In this document: positions 33,462 to 41,499 of the stretch, piece after piece
Layout: each line of letters begins with the position of its first letter
How positions within the stretch are numbered: the stretch's first letter is position 1
Origin: an uncultured Collinsella sp.
GTDB lineage: Bacteria > Actinomycetota > Coriobacteriia > Coriobacteriales > Coriobacteriaceae
Assembly: GCA_902494555.1 (NCBI GenBank)
Contig: CABUTR010000008.1
Span: forward strand, 16,156 to 80,155
Direction of reading: 5' to 3'
DNA: 64,000 nt
Program-made: the position numbers and the translations under genes
Notes under the pieces: generated by a model
The model's database searches: none
The model's input: only the letters and a program-made list of their open reading frames with translations
What the model was told of the DNA's origin: nothing

Positions 33462-33496
33462 GCCCCGCGAGCAGCCTCCTGCCCGCGGGGCTTTTT
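33462..33496 (+). terminator. Rho-independent terminator after the Gfo/Idh gene
   Basis: GCCCCGCG-A-GCAG pairs with CTGC-CCGCGGGGC and is followed by TTTTT at 33492-33496. It ends the SDR operon. Confidence 0.85.
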
Positions 33497-33558
33497 GCTA
33501 CCTTGCCGACGATTTTTCTGGGGCGGGGGCCATTTTGCGCCTCAGCTTGGTTCGTTTG

Positions 33559-33716
33559 CCACGAAATGGGCCTATCTACTACGTTTAACTGATCATCCTT
33601 AGCCATGCCGAATTTCGAGAAATAAAAACCGCAGGTAGACTGGTTGCGTATTTTCGGAAAACCGGGGGATGGTCGACCCATACGGGTTAAACGTAGTAGA
33701 TAGGCCGTTTTCGTGG
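33559..33716. repeat. Long-loop palindrome with 20-bp arms
   Basis: GGCCTATCTACTACGTTTAA (33569-33588) and its exact complement (33687-33706) stand 98 bp apart; CCACGAAA and TTTTCGTGG extend the pairing outward to 33559 and 33716. The loop is less GC-rich and has no gene. The arms lie 84 bp upstream of the tex start, so the element may be in its leader. Confidence 0.7.
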
Positions 33717-33799
33717 CGCGGCTCCAAAACAGTCTTTTGGGACGGATGGTATCCTTGGTAGCCCTGTGCTGCAAACGCACCTTAAACGCAAGGAGTCCC

Positions 33800-35947
33800 A
33801 TGGATCTTATCGCCCAGCTTGCCCGCGAGCTCAACCTTAAGGCCGCCAACATCGAGGCAGCCGTCAAGCTCATCGACGAGGGCAACACCATCCCCTTTAT
33901 CTCGCGCTACCGCAAGGAAGCAACGGGCGGCATGGACGACGTCGCCCTGCGCGCACTCGACGAGCGCCTGTCTTACCTGCGCAATCTTGAGCAGCGCAAA
34001 GAGGACGTCATTCTGCTCATCGACGCCCAGGGCAAACTTACGCCAGAGCTTGAGCAGCAGATTCGCGAAGCCACGCAGATCCAACGTGTTGAGGACCTCT
34101 ACAAGCCCTACCGCAAAAAGCGCATGACCCGCGCACAGAAGGCCCGCGAGGCAGGCCTGGAGCCGCTTGCCAACATGATCATCATGCAGGCCTCGGCCAA
34201 GGGCAGCGCGCTCGACACCGCCGCGGCATACGTCAACGAGGAGGCCGGCTTCGACACACCCGAGAAGGCACTTGCCGGCGCCGCCGACATCGTTGCCGAG
34301 ACGGTGGCCGAAGACCCCGAGAACGTCGCCGACCTGCGCGCCTTTACGCAAAACACCGCCGATATCATTGTCGAGGCTACCGATCCCACGGAGAAGACTC
34401 CCTACGAGCCCTACTACAACTTTGACGAGCCGCTGCGCCGTATACCCAACCACCGTGTGTTGGCTATCGACCGCGGTGAGCGCGAGGGCAAGCTCCGCGT
34501 GCGCGTGAACGTCGACGGCGCTGCCGCCACGGCATGCCTCGGCAGCCGTTGGCCCCGACGCCAGGGCGTCTTCGCGCCCGTCTTTGACGCCGCCATCGCC
34601 GACGGTTACAAGCGCCTCATGGCCCCCTCGCTGGAGCGCGAGGCCCGCGCCAAGCTCACCGTTCGCGCCCAGACCGAGGCCATCAACGTCTTTGCCAAGA
34701 ATCTCGAGGGCTTGCTCTCGGCGCGCCCCGTGCGCGGCGCCCGCGTGCTCGCGCTCGATCCGGGCTACCGCACCGGCTGCAAGGTCGCCGTCATGGACGA
34801 GACCGGCAAGCTGCTCGACCACGGCGTGGTCTACCCCACCAAGCCGCGCCACGACGTCGCCGGCACCAAGCGCGAGCTCGCCCGCCTCGTCAAGAAGGAC
34901 GGCGTCAACACCATCGTCATCGGCAACGGCACCGCCAGCCGCGAGACCGAGGAAGTCGTCTCGGAGTTCATTGCCGAGCAGGCGCCCAGCCTTCGCTACA
35001 CCATCGTTAACGAAGCCGGCGCGTCGGTGTACTCGGCTTCCGAACTCGCCAGCCAGGAGTATCCCGACTTGGACGTCACCGTGCGTGGCGCCATGAGCCT
35101 GGGCCGCCGCCTGCAAGACCCGCTGGCAGAGCTCGTCAAGATCCCGCCCCAGTCCATCGGCGTTGGCCAGTACCAGCACGACCTTGACCAGGCCGAGCTT
35201 TCGCGCACGTTGGGCCATGTGGTGGAGGACGTCGTCAACCGCGTGGGCGTCGACGTCAACACCGCAAGCGCGAGCCTGCTGGGATATGTATCGGGCATCA
35301 CGCCGAGCGTGGCCAAAAACATCGTGGCCTACCGCGAGGAAAACGGCGCCTTTACCGATCGCCGCCAGCTCAAGAAGGTCCCCAAGCTGGGACCCAAGGC
35401 ATACCTCAACGCCGCGGGTTTCCTGCGCATCAGCGGCGGCAAGAACCCGCTCGACGCGACAAGCGTCCACCCCGAGAGCTACGAGGTGGCCGCGGCCGTC
35501 CTGGAGCGCGCCGGCGTTAAATCAAGCGAGCTCAGCCGCGGCGGCGTGCCCGACATCGAGCGCCGCCTAGGCAGCATCTCGGCGCTGGCAAGCGACCTGG
35601 ACTGCGGCACCCTCACGCTCATCGACATTGTCAACGAGCTCAAGAAGCCCGGTCGCGACCCGCGCGACGACGCGCCCGAGGTGGTCTTTAGCCGCTCAGC
35701 GCTTTCCATCGACGACCTGGAGCCCGGCATGGAGCTCAAGGGCACGGTGCGCAACGTTGTGGACTTTGGTGCCTTCGTCGACGTGGGCGTGCACCAGGAC
35801 GGCCTCGTGCACATCTCCAAACTGGCCAACCGCTTTGTCAAGCACCCGAGCGACGTGGTGCGCGTCGGTGACACGGTCAAGGTGTGGGTTGAAAAGGTCG
35901 ATCGCGACCGCAAGAAGATCTCCCTCACCATGGTGCAGGGGAAGTAA
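33800..35947 (+). CDS. tex: Tex-type RNA-binding transcription accessory protein
   Basis: A 715-residue Tex protein. It starts with the helical N-domain (IAQLARELNLKAANIEAAVKLIDEGNTIPFISRYRKE), has the YqgF-like nuclease-fold domain (VLALDPGYRTGCKVAV near residue 320), a double helix-hairpin-helix (LLGYVSGITPSVAKNIVAYREENG) and a C-terminal S1 domain (LKGTVRNVVDFGAFVDVGVHQDGLVHIS). Tex binds nucleic acid and affects transcription and stress tolerance. The start at 33800 has AAGGAG. Confidence 0.95.
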   Translation: MDLIAQLARELNLKAANIEAAVKLIDEGNTIPFISRYRKEATGGMDDVALRALDERLSYLRNLEQRKEDVILLIDAQGKLTPELEQQIREATQIQRVEDLYKPYRKKRMTRAQKAREAGLEPLANMIIMQASAKGSALDTAAAYVNEEAGFDTPEKALAGAADIVAETVAEDPENVADLRAFTQNTADIIVEATDPTEKTPYEPYYNFDEPLRRIPNHRVLAIDRGEREGKLRVRVNVDGAAATACLGSRWPRRQGVFAPVFDAAIADGYKRLMAPSLEREARAKLTVRAQTEAINVFAKNLEGLLSARPVRGARVLALDPGYRTGCKVAVMDETGKLLDHGVVYPTKPRHDVAGTKRELARLVKKDGVNTIVIGNGTASRETEEVVSEFIAEQAPSLRYTIVNEAGASVYSASELASQEYPDLDVTVRGAMSLGRRLQDPLAELVKIPPQSIGVGQYQHDLDQAELSRTLGHVVEDVVNRVGVDVNTASASLLGYVSGITPSVAKNIVAYREENGAFTDRRQLKKVPKLGPKAYLNAAGFLRISGGKNPLDATSVHPESYEVAAAVLERAGVKSSELSRGGVPDIERRLGSISALASDLDCGTLTLIDIVNELKKPGRDPRDDAPEVVFSRSALSIDDLEPGMELKGTVRNVVDFGAFVDVGVHQDGLVHISKLANRFVKHPSDVVRVGDTVKVWVEKVDRDRKKISLTMVQGK

Positions 35948-35961
35948 ACCGCCAAAGCAGG

Positions 35962-36166
35962 GGTACCCCCTGCAGCGACGTGTAAAATCGCGAGTATTCT
36001 GCAAATTCCGCCGTTCCGGATGCCCCTCAGAGGCGAAAAAGCAAAAACAGCCCCCGTTTTAGCGTCGTCAGAGCCAAAACGGGGGCCGTTCCATGCTTCG
36101 GTTAACTGATAAAGACCTTTACCTTGCTGAATACTCTCAATTTTGCACGGCGCAGGCGGGGGTACC
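35962..36166. repeat. Imperfect long inverted repeat with internal hairpin
   Basis: The left arm, beginning GGTACCCCC and ending GAGTATTCTGCAA (35962-36004), matches the complement of the right arm (36124-36166) at most positions over about 43 bp. Between them CCCCCGTTTT and AAAACGGGGG form a separate strong hairpin near 36050-36085. The unit sits between the tex 3' end and the transaldolase-family 3' end. Confidence 0.6.
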
Positions 36167-36175
36167 TTTGCCCAC

Positions 36176-36205
36176 GGCAGGATATAGAAGCCAAGCGCCA
36201 ACTTG
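36176..36205 (-). pseudogene. Remnant duplicate of the transaldolase-family 3' end
   Basis: On the minus strand this stretch reads LASKLALGFYILP, close to the true C-terminus DIAALGFHILP of the gene ending at 36328, but without its stop codon. The DNA match covers CGGCAGGATATAGAAGCC versus CGGCAGAATATGGAAGCC. It looks like the leftover of a short tandem duplication; a hairpin lies between the two copies. Confidence 0.5.
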
Positions 36206-36228
36206 CTGGCAAGCTCGTGTCGGCAGTT

Positions 36229-36293
36229 CCGGCCTTTCCTTTGCCTAGCGCGACCCTCGCGAAGCGCGTGAGCGATAGGGAAAGGAAAGGCCG
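36229..36293. repeat. CCGGCCTTTCCTTT hairpin
   Basis: CCGGCCTTTCCTTTGCCTA and TAGGGAAAGGAAAGGCCGG form an 18-pair stem with one mismatch and a loop that itself holds GCGCG/CGCGC pairing. It is 34 bp from the stop of the transaldolase-family gene. Without a T tract it is not an ordinary terminator. Confidence 0.6.
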
Positions 36294-36327
36294 GGGCGAG
36301 CAGCCCGCGGCGTAGCCAGTGTTCGCG

Positions 36328-37032
36328 TTACGGCAGAATATGGAAGCCCAAAGCGGCGATATCCTTGGCAAAGCCGCGGACGGTGTCGAGCGAGACCTCG
36401 TACGGGTCGCGACCGATGTTCTTCCGCTTGGCCAGGATGCTGTTGGGCACCGTAATGATCTGGCAACCGCAGGCCTCGGCCTGGTAAATGTTGATGAGCT
36501 CGCGCGTGGACGCCCACAGGACCTCACAGTTGGGCTTGGCGGCGGCCTTCTTAACCGACTCCGTCATAAACGGAATGGGGTCGACGCCGGTGTCGGCGAT
36601 GCGGCCGGCAAAGAGCGAGATGATGGACGGCGTCTCGGCGTCAACGGCTTCGACCATCTCATCGACCTGCGTAGGCGTAAAGATGGTAGTGACGTTGACC
36701 TTGATGCCGTCGGCGGAAAGCTTGCGGACCAGCTCGGCGGTGGACTCGCCCTTGGTGGTCACGCACGGAATTTTGACGTAGACGTTCTCGGCCCAGGTAG
36801 CGATCTCGCGGGCCTCGACCTCCATGGTCTCGACGTCGTCGGCAAAGACCTCAAACGAGACGGACACATCGGTGATGTGAGCCAGGACCTCTTTGGCAAA
36901 CGCGCGGTAATCCATCACGCCGCCCTTCTTCATAAGGGACGGGTTGGTCGTGAAACCCTGAACGTTGCCGTTCTCGTACATGTCGAGCATGCCTTCGAGG
37001 TTTGCACCGTCAGCGAACACCTTGATTGCCAT
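36328..37032 (-). CDS. Transaldolase-family protein (fructose-6-phosphate aldolase-like)
   Basis: A 234-residue (beta/alpha)8 aldolase of the small TalC/FSA subgroup. MAIKVFADGANLEGM, QGFTTNPSLMKKGG and the Schiff-base Lys in VYVKIPCVTTKGES are visible, then SLFAGRIADTGVDP and VLWASTRE. It may act in the non-oxidative pentose phosphate route or as a fructose-6-phosphate aldolase; the sequence does not decide. The start at 37032 has AAAGGAA. The 3' end is partly duplicated downstream (36176-36205). Confidence 0.85.
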   Translation of the reverse strand: MAIKVFADGANLEGMLDMYENGNVQGFTTNPSLMKKGGVMDYRAFAKEVLAHITDVSVSFEVFADDVETMEVEAREIATWAENVYVKIPCVTTKGESTAELVRKLSADGIKVNVTTIFTPTQVDEMVEAVDAETPSIISLFAGRIADTGVDPIPFMTESVKKAAAKPNCEVLWASTRELINIYQAEACGCQIITVPNSILAKRKNIGRDPYEVSLDTVRGFAKDIAALGFHILP

Positions 37033-37225
37033 CTGCCTGATTCCTTTCGTTAGCATACGGCCGATAAACTGCTAAACACTTTACCTACGTTTATCAAGGC
37101 GTGAACTGCGGTTTTTTATCTTCTCGGCGAACGGTATAAACACCTCAGTGTTTGGATTGATAAATCGATTGAGCATGCAAAAGCAAAGAGTCGCAGTTTG
37201 AGCAAACGTCAGAACGCGGGATTCA

Positions 37226-38053
37226 TTAGATGAGGCCGAAATGCTGCATCGCTGTGACGGTGCCGTCGTGTGCGACATCGTCGGTCACGTAGTCGGCGAC
37301 CGCCTTGACCTCAGGCATGGCGTTGCCCATGGCGACAGCCGTCTCGACCGCAGCGAGCATGCCCAGGTCGTTACCCGAATCGCCGAAGCCAAAGGTGCGT
37401 GCGTTGCCGGTGCGACCCAGGTATTCCAGCGCTCGCGCCACGCCCACGCCTTTGTCGATGCCCTTGGGGCTCAGCTCGCGATTCTGACCACCGGTGTTGC
37501 ACAGCTCAAACTCGCGATCGATAAAGCCATCATCGTTGGCTACGCGAGCCAGGTCGCTCGCGACGATGCCTACCTTGCCCACGCGCAGACGGCCGTCGAC
37601 GCGCATTTCCTCGGTGCTGTGCACCACAGAAGTGCCAATCAGAGACGACTGCTCAACACCCGCGGGTTCCAGGGCAAAAGTAGCCACGTTGGTCTCGAAA
37701 AAGGCTTCAATCCCTGCCGCGGCCATACGGCGTGCAAGCTCCTCAACAATGTCTTCGTCAAAGCAGTCCTCATACACCACGCGGCCCTCGACCTCGAGCG
37801 TGGCGCCCGCCATGGCAACGACGCCCGCGGGGTCGAGCGCACGCAAGCTATCGGCGATGAGCCACAGGGGGCGACCCGTGCAGATAAACGCCTTGTGTCC
37901 CGCGTCGCGCAGACGATGAAACGCCTCAACGACCGCCTGCGAGGGGCGAACCGCCGAAAAGTCCTTGTCGGTCATGTTGTCGGGATCGAACGACGTCAGC
38001 GTGCCGTCCACGTCAAAAAAGAGCACGGCGGAATCGGGGCACGCATCAATCAT
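37226..38053 (-). CDS. HAD superfamily Cof-type phosphatase
   Basis: A 275-residue HAD IIB hydrolase. Motif I is FFDVDGTLTS (residue 12), motif II ICTGRP, motif III the Lys in SPKGIDKGVGV, and motif IV GFGDSGNDLGML. This family removes phosphate from sugar phosphates, PLP or FMN precursors. It begins at the ATG 38053 with a GGAACC-type site and is divergent from the rlmKL-like gene. The substrate is not predictable. Confidence 0.9.
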   Translation of the reverse strand: MIDACPDSAVLFFDVDGTLTSFDPDNMTDKDFSAVRPSQAVVEAFHRLRDAGHKAFICTGRPLWLIADSLRALDPAGVVAMAGATLEVEGRVVYEDCFDEDIVEELARRMAAAGIEAFFETNVATFALEPAGVEQSSLIGTSVVHSTEEMRVDGRLRVGKVGIVASDLARVANDDGFIDREFELCNTGGQNRELSPKGIDKGVGVARALEYLGRTGNARTFGFGDSGNDLGMLAAVETAVAMGNAMPEVKAVADYVTDDVAHDGTVTAMQHFGLI

Positions 38054-38128
38054 ATGGGTTCCTTTCGGGGGGGAGAGTAAACGAAGTATCCATCATATAA
38101 TGGAGCGACGCAACCAGAGAGGTCACCC

Positions 38129-40687
38129 ATGGAATTTTACGCAAGCTGCCCCGAGGGCTTTGAGTCCGCACTCGCCGATGAGCTTAAACGCCTCGGGCTT
38201 TCGCAGGTTCGTCGGCTGAAGGGCCGCGCTACATTTGAGGGCGAGCTCGAAGAAGGCTACCGCGCCTGTCTGTGGTCGCGCCTGGCGAGCCGTGTGTTCG
38301 TGGTGCTCGGGCGCTTTGAGGCGCAGGATGCCGACGAGCTGTACGATAGCGTTTACGACATCACCTGGGAGACCATCATCCGCCCCGGCGCCACCATCGC
38401 CATCACCGCCCGCGGCGTGACCGAGCAGCTGCGCAACACGCGCTTCTCGGCCCTGCGCGCCAAGGACGCGCTGTGCGACCGTCTGGCCGAGACCACGGGC
38501 CGTCGCGCCGATGTCGACGCTGCCGATCCCGACGTTCACCTGCTGCTTTCGCTGCGCCAGCGCCGCGCGAGCATCAGCCTGGACCTTTCGGGCGACCCGC
38601 TGTTCAAGCGCCTGCCGCCCGCGGCGACCCGTGCCGGCGAGGGCGCGCACGTGCTGCGCCCCGACTACGCCGCCCTGGTGCTGGCGCAGGTCGGCTGGAC
38701 CGCACTGTGCGAGCGCGAGTTGACGGCCGACGATTACGAGAATGAAGCCCTTCCCACGCTAATCGATGCCTCGTGCGCCGGCGGCGGCCTGTTGCTGGAA
38801 GCCGTGAACATTCTGACCGACCGCGCCCCGGGCGCCGCACGCGAGCGCTGGGGCTTTGAGGGCTGGCAGCTGCACGACGCCGCTCTGTGGGAGCAGCTGC
38901 TTGCCGAGGCGCGCGAGCGCGAGGCGGCAGCGCGCGAGCGCCAGGCGCGCATCGTGGCCGTAGACATCGACCCCGCCGCCCGCAAGACCGCCGAGCGCAT
39001 GGTCAAGAGCGCTGGCTACAAGCGTTTTGTCGACTTTTGCGCCGCCAAGCCCGCCACCGTGCTGGACCATGCCGGCGCTGTCGCCGGTGCCGCCGTGGTC
39101 GCAGACACCACCGAGACCCCGCTTTCGCTCATGCACGACGCCATGACGCTGGTCGGCGAGCTGCGCCGCGCGCCCGAGCTCGCTTCAGCGCCGGTCGCCG
39201 CGCTCACCCGCGACGGATTGCTGGCCCGCGCACTCCATACCGAGCCCGCGCGCTCCATCGCCGTCATGCCCAATAACGAGGAGGCGGCTATTGAGGTTTG
39301 GCCCTCGCTCGACCACGCCGCCGCGGCATTTGAAGCTGCGACCAGCGCAAACACCGAGGAACAGTCCGCGGAAGCCAACGACGAAGCCGCCGACACCCCC
39401 ATGTCCGAACCTGCCGCCACGCTCGACTTGGGCGACGGCAAGCCGCTGCCCGTGCTCATTCCCGAGTCTGAGCAGTTCGCCAACCGCCTGCGCAAGAATG
39501 CCCGCCTGCGCCGCAAGTGGGCCAAGCGCGAGGGCGTGAGCTGCTACCGCGTCTACGATGCCGACCTGCCCGACTACTCCGCCGCCATCGACCTGTACGA
39601 GGGCTGCCCGCAGACGCCGGGCCGCTGGCTCGTCATTGCCGAATACGCCGCACCCAAGACCATCGACCCCGCGCTTGCCCAGGCCCGCATTCTCGACATC
39701 TTGGCCATCGCGCCGCGTATTCTTGATGTTCCGGCCGAGCACGTGCACGCCAAGGCCCGCATGCGTTCGCGCGGCGGCTCGCAGTACGGCAAACAGGGCG
39801 CCGGCAAGGGTGGCTCGGGCGAGCGCGCCAACATCGCACGCCGTCGTCTGCCGCTCATCGAAGAGGGCGGACTCACCTTTGCCGTCAACTTTGATGACTA
39901 CCTGGATGTGGGCATCTTCTTGGATCACCGCGTCACCCGCAACCTGGTGCGCGAGCACGCCAAGCAGGCGCGCCGCTTCCTCAATCTGTTCGCCTATACC
40001 GGCACCGCCACCTGCTATGCGGCCGACGGCGGCGTCGAGGAAACCGTGACAGTCGACCTTTCCAACACCTACCTGGACTGGGCCGAGCGCAATATGCGCC
40101 AGAACGGCTTTGTTGGTCCGCAGCATCATTTTGTGCGCGACGACGTGCTCGCCTGGATTCGCGACCAGCGCCAGACGCGCAACCGCTGGGACCTGATTTT
40201 TGTCGATCCGCCCACGTTTTCGAACTCATCCAAGATGGGCCGCCGCACCTGGGATGTCCAGCGCGACCATGTTGAGCTTTTGGCCGGCGTATCGCGCCTG
40301 CTCGCACAGGGCGGCCACGCCATCTTTAGCTGCAACCTGCGCGGCTTCCGCCCCGAGACGCGTAAGCTCGCGCGTGCGGGCGTGGTGCTGGAGGACATTA
40401 CGGCGCAGACCATCCCCGAGGATTTCGCGCGCAACCAGAAGGTGCATCATTGCTATATCGTGCGCCGCCTGCCCATCGAGGACGCCATGGCAGAGGTCGG
40501 CTTTAGCGCCGAGGAAATTGCCGAGCGCGTCGAGGAACTGCGTAACCCCGAGGCCCGCAAGCCTCGCGCGGCAGTGCCCGCGCACGCGCAGACCGGCAAC
40601 GGCAAGTCCAACTTTGCCGGCAAACCCTCCCCTGCCGGCAAGTCCAAAAAGAAGAAGTTCTACGCCAGCAAGCCCAAGGGCAAATAA
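38129..40687 (+). CDS. rlmL: RlmKL-like 23S rRNA methyltransferase with degenerate first domain
   Basis: An 852-residue two-domain rRNA methylase in the RlmKL architecture: N-terminal THUMP domain (residues 1-160), a first methylase fold, and a C-terminal RlmK-type domain with FLNLFAYTGTATCYAA, TVDLSNTYLDWAERN and the catalytic FVDPPTFSNSSKM. In the first methylase fold the SAM motif, DPMCGSGT in the family, is DASCAGGG, and the NPPYGER catalytic motif is absent (VADTTETPLS stands in its place). An Ala/Glu-rich stretch of about 50 residues links the halves. So probably only the m7G2069-type activity remains. The basic C-terminus ends in Lys-rich repeats. Confidence 0.85.
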   Translation: MEFYASCPEGFESALADELKRLGLSQVRRLKGRATFEGELEEGYRACLWSRLASRVFVVLGRFEAQDADELYDSVYDITWETIIRPGATIAITARGVTEQLRNTRFSALRAKDALCDRLAETTGRRADVDAADPDVHLLLSLRQRRASISLDLSGDPLFKRLPPAATRAGEGAHVLRPDYAALVLAQVGWTALCERELTADDYENEALPTLIDASCAGGGLLLEAVNILTDRAPGAARERWGFEGWQLHDAALWEQLLAEAREREAAARERQARIVAVDIDPAARKTAERMVKSAGYKRFVDFCAAKPATVLDHAGAVAGAAVVADTTETPLSLMHDAMTLVGELRRAPELASAPVAALTRDGLLARALHTEPARSIAVMPNNEEAAIEVWPSLDHAAAAFEAATSANTEEQSAEANDEAADTPMSEPAATLDLGDGKPLPVLIPESEQFANRLRKNARLRRKWAKREGVSCYRVYDADLPDYSAAIDLYEGCPQTPGRWLVIAEYAAPKTIDPALAQARILDILAIAPRILDVPAEHVHAKARMRSRGGSQYGKQGAGKGGSGERANIARRRLPLIEEGGLTFAVNFDDYLDVGIFLDHRVTRNLVREHAKQARRFLNLFAYTGTATCYAADGGVEETVTVDLSNTYLDWAERNMRQNGFVGPQHHFVRDDVLAWIRDQRQTRNRWDLIFVDPPTFSNSSKMGRRTWDVQRDHVELLAGVSRLLAQGGHAIFSCNLRGFRPETRKLARAGVVLEDITAQTIPEDFARNQKVHHCYIVRRLPIEDAMAEVGFSAEEIAERVEELRNPEARKPRAAVPAHAQTGNGKSNFAGKPSPAGKSKKKKFYASKPKGK

Positions 40688-40691
40688 CAAA

Positions 40692-40756
40692 GTTGCGGTG
40701 GAATACGGACTGTTTTGCCTGGAATTAGGCAAATTTAGACCGTATTTCACCGCAAC
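40692..40756. repeat. GTTGCGGTG hairpin, copy 2
   Basis: GTTGCGGTGGAATACGG (40692-40708) pairs with CCGTATTTCACCGCAAC (40740-40756). The outer part equals copy 1 at 13811, but CGG/CCG replaces GTTCC/GGAAC. TTTGCCT/AGGCAAA adds an inner stem. It begins 4 bp after the rlmL stop. Confidence 0.7.
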
Positions 40757-40781
40757 TCATATTGGGATGGCGGATGCCGAC

Positions 40782-41495
40782 CTATCCCTGGATGACCAAT
40801 CGGTAACCGATACCCACGTGTGTCTGGATATAGCGCGGATGCGCGGGGTCGGACTCGATCTTCTTGCGCAACGTGCCCATAAAGACACGCAGGCTCGCCA
40901 GGTCGCTCTTGGTCGACGTGCCCCAAATCTCGTGCAAAATAAACTGGTGCGTCAGTACCTTGTCGGCGTTATGCGCCAGCAGGCACAGGAGCTTGTACTC
41001 AATCGGCGTCAGGTGCAACTCCTCGCCATCCATCGTGGCAATGCCGGCATCAAAATCGATATGCAGCTCACCGGTATCGAACGAGCCCTCGGAGACAACG
41101 CCGCCCGTTTGCGCATACGAAAGGCGCCTGAGCGTCGTGCGAATGCGCGCGAGCAGCTCCTCGACCGAAAACGGCTTGGTCAGATAGTCGTCGGCACCGG
41201 CATCGAGCGCGCGGATTTTGTCCGCATCCTCGCTGCGCGCCGAGACCACGATGATCGGCATGCCCGACCATGCGCGCACCGACTCCACCACCTTGACGCC
41301 GTCCATATCGGGCAGGCCCAGATCGAGCAGCACAATGCTCGGCGCCTGCGATGAGGCGGCGGCGATGGCGGCATGGGCAGTCTCCACAGCCATATGACGC
41401 AAGCCGTGCGCCTCGAGCGCGGCAACGATAAGGTTGCGGACAGCGGGGTCGTCCTCAACGACCAAGATGAGCGGTTTTACGGCAGAGTTCGGCAC
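40782..41495 (-). CDS. KdpE-like OmpR-family response regulator
   Basis: A 237-residue regulator. The receiver has acidic residues VEDDPAV, the phosphoacceptor Asp in VLLDLGLPDMDG and Lys in LTKPFS; the C-terminal winged helix reads LTPIEYKLLCLLAHNADKVLTHQFILHEIWG. The GTG at 41495 has AAGGAG 8 bases upstream and lies 4 bp past the kinase stop, so the two are co-expressed. Sequence and context next to kup suggest control of potassium uptake, by analogy with KdpDE. Confidence 0.88.
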   Translation of the reverse strand: MPNSAVKPLILVVEDDPAVRNLIVAALEAHGLRHMAVETAHAAIAAASSQAPSIVLLDLGLPDMDGVKVVESVRAWSGMPIIVVSARSEDADKIRALDAGADDYLTKPFSVEELLARIRTTLRRLSYAQTGGVVSEGSFDTGELHIDFDAGIATMDGEELHLTPIEYKLLCLLAHNADKVLTHQFILHEIWGTSTKSDLASLRVFMGTLRKKIESDPAHPRYIQTHVGIGYRLVIQG

Positions 41496-41499
41496 AGCG

